The notes under the pieces: model-generated
The model's database searches: none
Told to the model about the DNA's origin: nothing
The model's input: the letters and a program-made list of their open reading frames with translations, nothing else
Shown: positions 35,949 to 45,055 of the stretch, piece by piece
How positions within the stretch are numbered: the stretch's first letter is position 1
How the letters are laid out: every line of letters starts with the position of its first letter
NCBI GenBank assembly: GCA_963678445.1
Contig: OY782877.1
Coordinates: forward strand, 4,278,001 to 4,342,000
Source: G963678445 sp963678445
GTDB taxonomy: Bacteria; Hydrogenedentota; Hydrogenedentia; Hydrogenedentales; G963678445
Reading direction: 5' to 3'
Length of the DNA: 64,000 nucleotides
Made by a program: the position numbers and the translations under genes

Positions 35949-36839
35949 ATGTATCCGTTTATACAGGTGATTCAAGAGAAGAAAGTTTTGGTCTCCGACG
36001 GAGGCTGGGGGACTTTTCTCGTCCAGAAGGGCCTTCAGGCGGGCGAATGCCCGGAACTATGGTGTGTCGAACACCCCGATGCTGTGCGCGAGGTAGCGTC
36101 TATGTATGTAGCAGCGGGTGCTGATATCGTAATGACCAACAGCTTTGGAGGCTCCGTCTTCAAGCTGGCCCACTTTGGACTCGAATCGCGTGTTAATGAA
36201 TTGAACATGGCGGCGGCATCTTTATCGCGCCAGGCAGCCGGGGATACGGCTTTTGTAATGGCCTCCATCGGTCCGACAGGAAAAATCCTTATGATGGGCG
36301 ATGTCACAGAAACGGCGCTCTATGAGGCGTTTAAGACGCAGGCGCTAGCACTGGAGCAGGGGGGGGCGGATGCGATAATCGTCGAGACTATGACCGCACT
36401 GGACGAGGGATGCATTGGGGTGCGTGCAGCAAAGGAAAATACACAACTCCCTGTGATTTCCTCCTTTACCTATGATACGAAGACTCCACAAGGGTATCGC
36501 ACCATGATGGGGGTATCGCCTACGCAGATGGCTGAGGCCGCTCTGGATGCGGGTGCCGATGTGCTCGGTGCTAATTGCAGTTTAGGTTCCGACGAAATGC
36601 TAGAAATTGTTCAGGAATTGCGCACCGTCACTTCCGATACCCCTGTCCTCGTACATCCCAATGCAGGGCGTCCTATTCAAAAGCAGAACGGAAGCATTAC
36701 CTACCCAGAAACCCCTGAAATAATGGCTGGCAATGTGATCGCATTAGTCGAGGCAGGCGCCAACATTATTGGCGGTTGCTGTGGTAGCGGTCCGGCGCAC
36801 ATTCATGCTATTCGTGAGGTTGTCGACACACTTCTATAG
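35949..36839 (+). CDS. Homocysteine S-methyltransferase family protein
   Basis: A 296-residue zinc-dependent methyltransferase domain that transfers a methyl group to homocysteine (or a related thiol). The zinc cysteines are visible in GANCS and in GGCCGSGPAH near the C-terminus. The N-terminal VSDGGWGTFLVQKG matches the barrel start of betaine-, S-methylmethionine- and MetH-type homocysteine methyltransferases. The methyl donor cannot be told; it is a stand-alone domain, without the cobalamin and folate parts of MetH. A strong AGGAGG lies before the ATG. The 237 bases after it, to DAHP synthase, hold no gene. Confidence 0.9.
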   Translation: MYPFIQVIQEKKVLVSDGGWGTFLVQKGLQAGECPELWCVEHPDAVREVASMYVAAGADIVMTNSFGGSVFKLAHFGLESRVNELNMAAASLSRQAAGDTAFVMASIGPTGKILMMGDVTETALYEAFKTQALALEQGGADAIIVETMTALDEGCIGVRAAKENTQLPVISSFTYDTKTPQGYRTMMGVSPTQMAEAALDAGADVLGANCSLGSDEMLEIVQELRTVTSDTPVLVHPNAGRPIQKQNGSITYPETPEIMAGNVIALVEAGANIIGGCCGSGPAHIHAIREVVDTLL

Positions 36840-37076
36840 TGCACATCATCCTCAGCAGGAAAGCCTCAAAAACGCTTATTGCGCCCTTAAGGTCATTTTT
36901 GCTTTTTTGTAGGGTAGCCGCTATACTATCGGGCTTACATTGTTCTTCACATCTGCCTTAAACAGGCCAAGCGTGCCGTTACGTGATTTGCCTTTTTTGT
37001 GGAAGGCACCCAAAAGTTTTTGGCAGTTTAAACAGAATATTGCCCGATAAAGTATACATAAAGGACTTGGTTACCT

Positions 37077-38093
37077 ATGATTATCGTGATGGCCTCGCAT
37101 AAAAAGGAAGATGTCGAGCATGTAGTGGCGAAGGTGGAGGAATTGGGATATCGCGCTCATGTGATAGTAGGGGTGGAGCGTACGGTTATTGCGGCAATTG
37201 GAGATGAGCGGGGCAAGCATCGCCTAACCGCATTGGAAGCCTTGCCACATGTAGAGCGGGTCTTTCCGATTTTGAAGCCATTCAAGCTGGCCGGTCGTGA
37301 AGTAAAGCAAGAGAGTACGGTGGTGGAGTGCGGCAATGCAAAAATTGGGGGTGGATACTTCTGTGTAATGGCTGGGCCGTGTGCTGTGGAGTCACGCGAG
37401 CAATTACTCTCCATCGCTGAATCTGTGAAAGCGGCGGGGGCGACGATGCTGCGTGGAGGCGCGTTTAAACCACGTACCTCTCCCTATAGTTATCAGGGAA
37501 TGGAGCTGGAAGGCCTGATGTTACTGCGCGAAGCGGGGGAGAAGGTGGGGCTGCCGGTGGTTACTGAGGCGATGACGGTAGAACAGACGGCGGTGGTGGC
37601 GGATTACGCCGATATGATTCAGATTGGTGCGCGAAACATGCAAAATTATGGTCTCTTGAAGGCCGTAGGACGTCTGAATAAACCCGTATTGCTGAAACGC
37701 GGAATGATGTCGACGATTAATGAATTTTTAATGTCGGCAGAATATATTCTTTCAGAGGGCAATGCGAATGTAATCCTGTGCGAGCGGGGTATTCGTACAT
37801 TCGAGACGGAAACGCGTAACACATTAGATATTCAGGCGGTTCCGGTGCTGCAGCGCTACACCCATCTTCCCGTTGTTATTGATCCAAGTCATGCCGCAGG
37901 CCATTGGGATCTGGTGACGCCAATGGCGCGTGCATCCGTGGCGGCGGGCGCCGATGGCGTTATGGTGGAAGTACATCCGAAACCCGAAGAAGCCATGTCA
38001 GACGGCCAGCAGTCCTTATTGCCCAAACGGTTTGCAACGATGATGGATGAATTACGTCCTCTGCTGGAAGTACTGCAAAAAAAGCTGGACTGA
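37077..38093 (+). CDS. aroF: 3-deoxy-7-phosphoheptulonate synthase (DAHP synthase, type with N-terminal regulatory domain)
   Basis: First step of aromatic amino acid synthesis: phosphoenolpyruvate plus erythrose-4-phosphate give DAHP. The first 75 residues form a ferredoxin-like/ACT-type regulatory domain, as in the Thermotoga-type enzyme. The barrel follows with AGPCAVESREQ, GGAFKPRTSPYSYQG, QIGARNMQNY, LLKRGM and DPSHAAGHWD (metal-binding His). 338 residues, the usual size for this type. Feedback control by an aromatic amino acid through the N-terminal domain is expected. It is followed by scpB after 96 bases. Confidence 0.96.
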   Translation: MIIVMASHKKEDVEHVVAKVEELGYRAHVIVGVERTVIAAIGDERGKHRLTALEALPHVERVFPILKPFKLAGREVKQESTVVECGNAKIGGGYFCVMAGPCAVESREQLLSIAESVKAAGATMLRGGAFKPRTSPYSYQGMELEGLMLLREAGEKVGLPVVTEAMTVEQTAVVADYADMIQIGARNMQNYGLLKAVGRLNKPVLLKRGMMSTINEFLMSAEYILSEGNANVILCERGIRTFETETRNTLDIQAVPVLQRYTHLPVVIDPSHAAGHWDLVTPMARASVAAGADGVMVEVHPKPEEAMSDGQQSLLPKRFATMMDELRPLLEVLQKKLD

Positions 38094-38189
38094 CAAACAG
38101 CTAAGCGTACAGGTGAGATAGAAGGTCGGATTTTATTCGCGGCCTGCAGAATTTTTAAAATCTATGAGATTAGGGACGGCAATTAGCTT

Positions 38190-38771
38190 ATGTCGGAAGA
38201 AATTCAGGAAGAGTTGGAAGCAACCACACCGGTGGAAACACTGGGACGTGAAGAATCCCGTCAGATTCTATACGCTCTTTTATTTGCCAGTGATCGTCCT
38301 CTCAGTGCAGCGCGTTTAGCGGAAGTTCTGGGCGATATGGACCCTGAAATCGTCAATATGCTACTGGAAGAACTGCAAGAAGAGTTGGCTGGCAAACCGG
38401 AATTGCCCTATACCTTGCGCGAGATTGCCGGGGGCTACCAATTGACCTCCAAGCCGGAATATGCTCCCTATATTCGCCGTCTGTTTCAAATTAAAAAAAG
38501 TAAACGCCTTTCCAAGGCCCTACTGGAAACATTGGCGATTATCGCTTACAAACAACCGGTGACCCGTCCTGAAGTTGAATCTATCCGTGGCGTAAGCGTT
38601 TCCCACGCATTTGATCAGCTCCAGGAACGCCGTTTTATCAAAATTGCCGGGGTGTCGGACATGCCTGGCCGCCCTAAATTGTACCGGACAACCGACGAAT
38701 TTTTGGCTACCTTTGGCTTGAAAAGCCTCAAAGAATTACCAACATTAGAAGAATTGCAGGAGATGCACTAA
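38190..38771 (+). CDS. scpB: Segregation and condensation protein B
   Basis: Subunit of the SMC-ScpA-ScpB condensin that compacts and segregates the chromosome. The 193 residues contain two winged-helix domains; family motifs visible are LYALLFASDRPLS, ETLAIIAYKQPVTRPEVE and IRGVS, and the MPGRPKLYRTT wing. It lies three bases before an RsuA/RluB-type pseudouridine synthase, a very common bacterial pairing. scpA is not in the window. The ATG has a weak AGGGAC upstream. Confidence 0.96.
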   Translation: MSEEIQEELEATTPVETLGREESRQILYALLFASDRPLSAARLAEVLGDMDPEIVNMLLEELQEELAGKPELPYTLREIAGGYQLTSKPEYAPYIRRLFQIKKSKRLSKALLETLAIIAYKQPVTRPEVESIRGVSVSHAFDQLQERRFIKIAGVSDMPGRPKLYRTTDEFLATFGLKSLKELPTLEELQEMH

Positions 38772-38774
38772 CCC

Positions 38775-39497
38775 GTGATTCGGCTGCAGAAATATTTGGC
38801 GGAATGTGGTGTGGCGTCGCGTCGTGCTGCTGAGAAGATGATCGGCGAAGGACGGGTGTCTGTTAATGGTACGCCCGCTGAAATCGGCTGTAAAATCGAT
38901 CCGGAAACCGATCAGATTGCCGTAGACCAGCATCCTTTACACCGGGATGAAAAGGTTTATGTTGTCTTAAATAAACCCGCTAACGTGATCAGCACTGCCA
39001 AAGACACCCATGGCCGGAAAACCGTTATCGAGTGTGTAGAGGGGGTCAAGGCGCGCGTCTATCCCGTCGGACGTTTGGATCGCGATGTAGAAGGAGTCTT
39101 GCTCCTGACCAACGATGGCGAATTGGCGCATCGTCTGATACACCCCAGCTATGAGGTCGATAAAACCTACCTGGCATGGGTGCAAGGGGAAATGACGCCG
39201 GAAACCGCCATGCGCCTTGAGCGGGGTATACCCTTAGAAGATGGTATGACCGCTCCCGCAAAAGTAACGATTCAGAACTCAGGCGTATACACCACACAGA
39301 TACGCTTGATACTGCATGAGGGCCGCAAACGCGAAGTCAAACGCATGTGTGCCGCCGTTGGGCATCCTGTACAAATCCTACACCGCATCGCCTTTGCCGA
39401 CATTAAATCCAAAGGATTGCGACCAGGGGAATGGCGCTACTTAACCCACCGCGAAATTGAATCTCTTCGGCAACGTGTTCAATTATCCCACCACTAG
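38775..39497 (+). CDS. rluB: Ribosomal large-subunit pseudouridine synthase (RluB/RsuA family)
   Basis: Converts a specific uridine in ribosomal RNA to pseudouridine. The N-terminal S4 RNA-binding domain (LQKYLAECGVASRRAAEKMI) is followed by the catalytic domain with GRLDRDVEGVLLLTNDG, whose first Asp is the catalytic residue, and HEGRKREVKRMC. The GTG start lies three bases after the scpB stop, so the genes are co-translated. The choice between RluB and other members (RsuA, RluE, RluF) is based on the scpB pairing, not on sequence detail. Confidence 0.93.
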   Translation: MIRLQKYLAECGVASRRAAEKMIGEGRVSVNGTPAEIGCKIDPETDQIAVDQHPLHRDEKVYVVLNKPANVISTAKDTHGRKTVIECVEGVKARVYPVGRLDRDVEGVLLLTNDGELAHRLIHPSYEVDKTYLAWVQGEMTPETAMRLERGIPLEDGMTAPAKVTIQNSGVYTTQIRLILHEGRKREVKRMCAAVGHPVQILHRIAFADIKSKGLRPGEWRYLTHREIESLRQRVQLSHH

Positions 39498-39527
39498 GCT
39501 GGTGCGTCTCCATTTCTACACAAAAAA

Positions 39528-39550
39528 AGCAGCGTCTTAAAAACGCTGCT
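39528..39550 (-). terminator. Intrinsic terminator of the small minus-strand gene
   Basis: AGCAGCGT pairs with ACGCTGCT over 8 bp around a 7-base loop, and on the minus strand it is followed by seven T. It fits termination of the small gene 50 bases upstream. It also lies 30 bases past rluB, but has no T-tract in that direction. Confidence 0.75.
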
Positions 39551-39599
39551 ATACCTACCCCCGCACGGAAGCTCTATCGATTGTTAAAGAGTGCTGACG

Positions 39600-39788
39600 C
39601 TAGGCTTTCACATTCAGTACCATCCCTGTTCCTTGTACCTTTGCCGTCATTACTGTGCGAATAGCCTTTGCACCCCGCGCTGCTGCATCTTGCTGCTGCG
39701 CTTGAGCCTGACGGACACCTTGGCGTGCCTGCGTCTGTTGCTGTTGCACAAGCGACTGAATTCCATTCGAATTTACCGAACCAACCAT
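39600..39788 (-). CDS. Small Gln/Ala-rich protein of unknown function (62 residues)
   Basis: Reads MVGSVNSNGIQSLVQQQQ, then a helical Gln/Ala/Arg-rich middle and ends GMVLNVKA. The ATG has GGAGGG eight bases upstream, and a clear terminator follows the stop, so it is likely expressed. It is short and amphipathic with no signal peptide. The pattern of a short N-terminal segment and a Gln-rich helix is a little like YjfB-type putative motility proteins, but I do not assign it. It stands alone; the 295 bases to the next gene hold nothing visible. Confidence 0.6.
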   Translation of the reverse strand: MVGSVNSNGIQSLVQQQQTQARQGVRQAQAQQQDAAARGAKAIRTVMTAKVQGTGMVLNVKA

Positions 39789-40083
39789 AAGCAAACCCTC
39801 CACAAGCCCTTAGAGGCTTACCAACCACCTATTTACTCGCATCGTGCCTCTGTCTGCGACACACCAGCAAGTAGGGTCGCACAACAAGCGAATACATGTA
39901 AATCGTACCATATCCCCATAAAAAAAGCGAAAAAGTATTTATTTGACTACAACGAGAAAAGTATTCTTAAACCGGACTTTGACAAGAGTTTTATTCGGGA
40001 ATGATAAAAGTACTCTCCTAATAAGATTGCCGCGGCGGCATACTGAAAAGGAAGAGATGGGGGAGGTAATTAGCGTTGTTAAT

Positions 40084-40527
40084 TCAAAATTTTTGTCCGC
40101 ACTCCTGGCAGAACTTAGAATCTTCCTCATTCAGCTTGCCGCAGGCCGAACATTTTATCATCACCACCGTCTCTGATTTCCCTCCAAGATTGATATTCGC
40201 CTCATCCAAGGCGTCCTTCACCATGCCCCCCGCCATACGCGTGTAAGGTTCCAATTCCTCCCTTGCTTGCCCTGGATCAAGAACAACACCAGAGCCCGCC
40301 AATCCACGGGCACCAATGCTCGCAACGATGCCCCCGACAAAAACGAGGAGCATACCCCCAATCGCCCGGAATACGTTAGAGCGAATTTGCCCCTCAAAAT
40401 TGTTGAAATCACCGACATGCATAGCGGCGGTAAAAAGAACAGAAAAAAAGGAACAGAACCCGATCAAGATCAAGGCTATGCCAAGATAATACGTTATCTT
40501 TCGTTGTGCTGATATCTGTTTTGTCAT
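40084..40527 (-). CDS. Membrane protein with C-terminal zinc ribbon
   Basis: A 147-residue protein with two membrane helices (about 12-34 and 53-75) and a C-terminal double-CxxC zinc ribbon, IKCSACGKLNEEDSKFCQEC, ending GQKF. Such zinc-ribbon membrane proteins are common and mostly uncharacterised. The ATG has GAGGGAG upstream. Nothing around it points to a specific role; a broken dockerin-like tail lies just upstream. Confidence 0.8.
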   Translation of the reverse strand: MTKQISAQRKITYYLGIALILIGFCSFFSVLFTAAMHVGDFNNFEGQIRSNVFRAIGGMLLVFVGGIVASIGARGLAGSGVVLDPGQAREELEPYTRMAGGMVKDALDEANINLGGKSETVVMIKCSACGKLNEEDSKFCQECGQKF

Positions 40528-40583
40528 TTCACTCCCTCATATACTGAAACCACACCAAATGTTCAGCCCTAATCCCGAAAAGG

Positions 40584-40866
40584 TTAAAGCACCGCATTCC
40601 GACCTGGAGAATAGGCTTCGTCAGAATCTTCATCACCGCACTGTTCGTAACCGTAGGAATTGAAAAACTGAACAAAGCGCAGCAACTCGCTCAAATCAAT
40701 CTTCCAATCCTGCCCGCCTTTATAATCCCCTGTATGCGGACGCCAGCAAGCGGCATATACCTCTCATTCGAGACCTCCCCTTTCTGTACACAGTGATACC
40801 CGTTGGAATTATATAATTGAATAAAACGCAACAGCTCACTCAGACTAATCTCGTTATCCGGCGTCC
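40584..40866 (-). pseudogene. Remnant of an EF-hand/dockerin-like protein tail
   Basis: The minus strand encodes two copies of a repeat, ISLSELLRFIQLYNSNGYH and IDLSELLRFVQFFNSYGYE, each followed by a short acidic/Cys stretch (QCGDEDSDEAYSPG) and a stop. A frameshift separates them (about 40735-40755), and no start or upstream domain remains. This double repeat is a common C-terminal tail of large secreted proteins in Hydrogenedentota-like genomes (recollection). It is truncated upstream at a degenerate copy of the 100-bp repeat. Confidence 0.65.
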
Positions 40867-40930
40867 CCTAATAGTCCCTTCGCTCAGGGACGCTAAGGAC
40901 CCCACCTCCTGGGTGTGATCCCTGGCCCCC
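40867..40930 (-). repeat. Degenerate copy of the 100-bp repeat
   Basis: On the plus strand, TCAGGGACGCTAAGGACCCC then CTGGGTGTGATCCCTGG correspond to the reverse of the ACCGTCCCTGA/ATGGTCCTTAGC part and the hairpin region of better copies. It lies at the broken end of the dockerin-like remnant. Confidence 0.5.
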
Positions 40931-41296
40931 TTAGTATACTCCAACTGCCGGTATGATCTATACACCTATAAACAGCACTTTATTCGCTCATTCAGTGTAG
41001 TCACTGGGGGCATGCCTTCTGAGTGTCCACATTTCATCCCATTGGCACGAACTGGTATGTCCCTTAGCGAAGAAGTTTTTGTTCCTCGTTTCCACGGTCT
41101 CCGAGAGGATGATGTAGTTCATTTTGTTTTGTTCCTACGATCCTCAGACTGTCTAAAAAGATTTCCGTGGGAGGCGTTTTTTTTGTTTTTTATTTGCAAG
41201 GCGTTGCTTCAAGCGAATTTTGTACCGCAACGCGCATGAATGTCAGTGTTCGTCTTTTTGCTCTCATTTTACTTTATTTTTATTGTCTTGAATATT
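40931..41296. other. Non-coding stretch beside the IS1182-type remnant
   Basis: I see no convincing gene here. From about 41150 (CTGTCTAAAAAGATTTCCG) to the transposase stop the DNA is T-rich and may be the terminal non-coding part of the insertion sequence. Confidence 0.4.
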
Positions 41297-42190
41297 TTAG
41301 CCTGTGCAGCAAACCTGGCTTTGCGTGTTTGCCGCAGGGGGGGAAGGGGTATTGACACGTTTCCAGTGTTGGAAAAGTTGGTGCAGGTTGTAGGTGGTGC
41401 ACATCAGGGAGCATTGGGCTTGGATGTTGCAAAGTCCGTAGTGGGTGAATCGACGGAAGCCAAGGTGTCGTTTGATGAAGGCGAAGACGGGTTCGATGAG
41501 GTAGCCGCGTTTTTTAGCTCGCCTTGGACCGGTATCGGCCAGAGTGCACTCGGCGTTTTGTCCTGCTTGCTCCTGCACCTTGTCAAGCATGGCGTTAAGT
41601 TGCTGTTTATCGTTGCAATCTGTTGTCGCCTCGCAGGCGACAAGGATACCGGAGTGCTCATCGGTCACCGCTTGCCCATTGTAGGCAAAGGCGTTTCGGT
41701 TTTGTTCCTTGCAAGGCATGACACACGCATCTTCATCACTTGGGTGCAGGTGCGTCTTGTTTTTTTCTTCCAGGCGGTGCAATGCGCTGCGCACTTTCTT
41801 GCGCAGCGCCTGACACTCTCCCAATTCCTTGGGTAATGCATCATCAGGCGCGTCGCAGACGCTGGTTTCTTCCAGCTGTTTTTCCAGTTCAGTGATTTTA
41901 CGGTCCAGTTTTTCCAGCAACGCCAACAGCTTCTTTTTGTGCCATCCCCCGCGATTGGGCACCCGTGCAGCGATTTTCGTACCATCGACGGCATGCAATA
42001 CAAAGCCCACCATATCCGCTTCAACGGCGCCCCGCACCGTTTTTTTGAAGAGATTTCGAATCCCCTTTTTATTGCTACGAAAGAATTTTTTAAGGTATTA
42101 TGGTCCGGCCTGTACATCCCCGCCAGCCAGACAAATCCGATTTTCCTTGGGGCGGGCACCATGGCTTGCTGTATCGTTCCCACGGTTTAG
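41297..42190 (-). mobile_element. IS1182-type transposase remnant, 5'-truncated and frameshifted
   Basis: The minus strand encodes the C-terminal two thirds of a DDE transposase: VWLAGMYRPDHNTLKN, then after a frameshift near 42080 VRGAVEADMVGFVLHAVDGTKIA (in part), DAVDGTK-type catalytic strand, FAYNGQAVTDEHSGILVA, ADTG and the terminal EPVFAFIKRHLGFRRF with HYGLCNIQAQCSLMCTTYN. The order and spacing match IS1182-type transposases (RPDHNT, VDGTKI, NAQAVVD and GFRRF motifs). About 100 N-terminal residues and the far end are missing, so it is inactive. Confidence 0.8.
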
Positions 42191-42260
42191 AAGCCAGTAG
42201 GGATTTAGTGCGACAGCAGCGGTGCTACATTCTCGGAAAAAGACTTGGATTGGAAGTATT

Positions 42261-43079
42261 ATGATAACGCGATATAGCATGGCTTTAAGCTTGTTGTGTG
42301 TGCTACTGATTCTTTCCTTCATATGTTCATTTGCTTTGGATATGCGGGATGACGGAGCCCTTTCTGCTCCTAAAGCGGACGCATCTGCCAAGAATAATGA
42401 TAATTTGGTTGCAGCAATCAATCTGTTTTTCGACGCGAATCCAACTACTTCGCCAGAGGAGATTTTAAAAGAGAGGCCGCAGGCGGAGTATCACGAAGAA
42501 GAATTTGATGAGGAGGATGTGCCTTCTTTTGAGGCTGTCACTACTTTCCTGGATTTTTCAAAGACGTCGAAGATTCGTTTCATGGAAAGTTACCTTTTTA
42601 GGGATAGGAGGTTTACGGGGGGATATATTGCTGTTGTGGGGCGCAAAGACAAAGGGCCGGCCCGGTGTTTTGTAGAACACGTTTTACAGCGGTTGTCGAT
42701 GAGTGGCGTTTGTACGAATATGCATTATCGCCCTAAGGGGCTGAAAATGCGACTCCTGAACTATATAGGCCTGAAAATAAATTCTCCGAGAGAGCCTTTC
42801 CGAGATACTTCTGCTCCGGACATTTTGCTGGATTGGCAGTGCGGCGATACTGTTTTCTTGTTGAAGATGGATGCGGTGTATTGTCCGAATGAAAATAGGG
42901 TGCGTTATGGCGCTATTTTGACCACAAGTGAAACTAGCAAGGAGGAGTTGGGTAGTCGTCTTACTTTTGAGGATGGGAAGCCGTTAACGAATCCTGCGGC
43001 AGCCTTGGCTGCGTGGGGCGTGTCTATGCCGACGGGGTGGAATCCGGAGAAAGATATGCAGAAGGTGGGAGCATGGTAG
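42261..43079 (+). CDS. Exported protein of unknown function (272 residues)
   Basis: Starts with MITRYSMALSLLCVLLILS, a signal peptide or signal anchor, then an acidic linker (about 70-90, rich in Glu and Asp) and a folded-looking domain from about residue 95 with DILLDWQCGDTVFLLKM near 200. I do not recognise the family. GGAAG lies before the ATG. A start 39 bases upstream is possible but would make a longer charged N-terminus. It begins shortly after the truncated transposase, so its promoter may have been affected by the insertion. Confidence 0.6.
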   Translation: MITRYSMALSLLCVLLILSFICSFALDMRDDGALSAPKADASAKNNDNLVAAINLFFDANPTTSPEEILKERPQAEYHEEEFDEEDVPSFEAVTTFLDFSKTSKIRFMESYLFRDRRFTGGYIAVVGRKDKGPARCFVEHVLQRLSMSGVCTNMHYRPKGLKMRLLNYIGLKINSPREPFRDTSAPDILLDWQCGDTVFLLKMDAVYCPNENRVRYGAILTTSETSKEELGSRLTFEDGKPLTNPAAALAAWGVSMPTGWNPEKDMQKVGAW

Positions 43080-43186
43080 GGGGGGGGATCTGAACGGGGG
43101 AAGATGGTGTGGCTATCTGTGTGAAAAATGCGTTGTCTTTTTAATGAGAATTTGTTATCGTTAGCGAAACGCAATAAGGACAAGGC

Positions 43187-43564
43187 ATGGGCAGAGTGAA
43201 TCGAACAGCAAAGAGAGTGCGATACTGCGGGGCTGGGATAGGTCTCGTGGTGATGGCGTGGTCTCTTTTTGCCTTTCCGTTGCATTTACTGCTGGCGCAT
43301 GGCGCAGAAACAACATGTCCCGCGTGTTGTGTATCCCCTGATGGCGTCTCCCTGGTGCAACAGGAGGACAGGGCGCAGCAGGGCGTTGCTTCTTGTTCCC
43401 TATGCGCGTTTTTTAACGATCAGCTCAACCATATGGCGGACACGGTAGGGGGGAGCGCTCTACCGAAATATCCCTTTTCTGAAGCGGTGTTTGCATTCGC
43501 TGCACCGATTCCACGGCGACAAATCAATGTCTCATGCCACCCTCGCGCTCCGCCTGTCCTTTAA
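43187..43564 (+). CDS. Small Cys-rich exported or membrane protein (125 residues)
   Basis: One membrane segment (about 14-37) is followed by two cysteine pairs, TCPACC and SCSLC, and a C-terminus ending HPRAPPVL. The Cys pairs and RAPP-type ending are reminiscent of the DUF2946 family of small periplasmic proteins, sometimes metal-related, but this is a weak resemblance. It lies about 110 bases upstream of the prepilin-like gene and 108 bases after the previous unknown. Start ATG has AAGGACAAGGC upstream. Confidence 0.5.
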   Translation: MGRVNRTAKRVRYCGAGIGLVVMAWSLFAFPLHLLLAHGAETTCPACCVSPDGVSLVQQEDRAQQGVASCSLCAFFNDQLNHMADTVGGSALPKYPFSEAVFAFAAPIPRRQINVSCHPRAPPVL

Positions 43565-43677
43565 TTCCTTGTCTTGAATGTGCTTCATAAACGTTAGGTG
43601 GACTGTATCTGCAGCTGCCGAGCAACGTTTGTGGAGGGTTCTACACGAGTTTTTATACGGTTTTAAAGGGTTGAGCC

Positions 43678-44634
43678 ATGAGAAGAATGCAACGTGGTTT
43701 TACGTTGATTGAGTTATTGGTGGTAATTGCAATTATTGGCATATTAGCGGCTATTTTACTGCCTGCGTTGTCGCGTGCCCGTGAAGCGGCGCGACGGTCC
43801 AGTTGTCAGAACAACCTGAAACAATTGGGCGTTATATTCAAGATGTATACCAGTGAATCCAAGGGTAGTAAATATCCCCCGCAGCATACGTGGTATTGTA
43901 CTGCGCAGGAAGAGGAACGGGTCTACGACCCTTGGCGCTTGATGTTTGAGGCGCGTTCATTGATGCCGGAGTATTTGACAGATCCCAATATCCTGATCTG
44001 TCCCTCATCCATTGGCGGTCCGGATGCAGTGACCCGTTTTGATGAAGGAGATGGGGATACGTGGTTCTGGGAGTGGAGCGATCCGGTGACGGGGGAGGGT
44101 ACGGAGGATGGTAAGGTACAGCCCTGCGAAATTACTTCGACACCGTATGCCTATGCGGGCTGGGCTTTCCGCCGTGGACACCGTATTGAACCGACTGCTA
44201 CAAGTGTTAATATGGATGCGATCCTTGAGTTTGTGGCGGAGGGGCCAGACAAGAAGGATGAAGATTTACCGATTGCCGATCCCAGTCTCTGCGATGAGGG
44301 TATGGGCGATACGATTTATCGCCTTCGTGAAGGTATTGAGCGCTTCATGATTACCGATATCAACAATCCTGGAGCGACCGCCCAGGCGCAATCGACGGTG
44401 GCCGTGATGTGGGACGCTATGTGTGCAGGAAGCTGGGAACATTTTCCGCATTTGCCGGGAGGGTCCAATGTGCTCTACATGGATGGCCATGTGGAGTTCC
44501 AGAAATTCCTGGGCTTGAAAGATCCGAATGGAAACTTTAATCATCAACAATTCCCGGTTGGTGCGACAGGCTTTGGCATCCATTCCCGCGAACCCAAGGC
44601 ATGGGCCATGGTTGAGGATAGAATGGGCGAGTAA
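43678..44634 (+). CDS. Prepilin-like protein with H-X9-DG C-terminal signature, copy 1
   Basis: The N-terminus is a type IV prepilin/pseudopilin signal, RGFTLIELLVVIAIIG, with cleavage expected after the Gly and E5 present. The following REAARRSSCQNNLKQLG is typical of the large Planctomycetes/Lentisphaerae-type family related to DUF1559. The C-terminus has HLPGGSNVLYMDGHVEF, the H-X9-DG motif. 318 residues. These proteins are handled by a prepilin peptidase and a type II secretion-like assembly; exact function is unknown. A homologue follows after 420 bases. A hairpin terminator lies behind the gene. Confidence 0.92.
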   Translation: MRRMQRGFTLIELLVVIAIIGILAAILLPALSRAREAARRSSCQNNLKQLGVIFKMYTSESKGSKYPPQHTWYCTAQEEERVYDPWRLMFEARSLMPEYLTDPNILICPSSIGGPDAVTRFDEGDGDTWFWEWSDPVTGEGTEDGKVQPCEITSTPYAYAGWAFRRGHRIEPTATSVNMDAILEFVAEGPDKKDEDLPIADPSLCDEGMGDTIYRLREGIERFMITDINNPGATAQAQSTVAVMWDAMCAGSWEHFPHLPGGSNVLYMDGHVEFQKFLGLKDPNGNFNHQQFPVGATGFGIHSREPKAWAMVEDRMGE

Positions 44635-44661
44635 GTACAACAGCGTGTTTGTCTCTATTTT

Positions 44662-44693
44662 CCCGGGGCCTTTCTATAATGAAAAGCTCCGGG
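44662..44693 (+). terminator. Intrinsic terminator after prepilin-like copy 1
   Basis: CCCGGGGC pairs with GCTCCGGG (one G-T pair), extended by TTTC/GAAA inside, and is followed by TTTTA. It lies 28 bases past the stop. Confidence 0.7.
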
Positions 44694-45055
44694 TTTTATG
44701 ATCCGCTACGATATAAGGAGAAACCTATAAAGCAGGGGAAAAGTCAAAAGTAGAGGTTTTGGTTATAAGTAGCGTATACTTTCTCCCGTTTGTCGGCATA
44801 CTCCCGAGAAATAGCCTAAAAATGGATTTTTTTGCTGCTCTGGGCACCAAGGACGCCTGCGACCTGATACCGGATGGTATAATCTCCCTGTGATTTTTCT
44901 GCGGGGATTGGTTTTATATAGCATAAATCGTAGTAAGTTGGGATTGGCATGGTCTAGAAACTCCAGCCAAAATCTAGAGTCCGTCCACTTCGTATCCTCA
45001 GTACGATAGTATTTTTGTTGGAAGCGGATTCTGCAGGACGAAAAAACGGAGACAA
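44694..45055 (+). other. Intergenic region between the two prepilin-like genes
   Basis: No gene seen. It contains a TATAAT at 44878-44883 without a good -35 box; copy 2 probably has its own promoter in this stretch. Confidence 0.35.

Noticed and set aside
40931..41240. Small protein genes in either direction beside the IS1182-type remnant
   Set aside because: Short frames with no ribosome-binding site of note and no recognisable sequence; likely insertion-sequence end or non-coding DNA.
44694..45055. tRNA or structured RNA in the longest gene-free gaps
   Set aside because: I looked for cloverleaf arms and the GTTCGA-type T-loop and found none.
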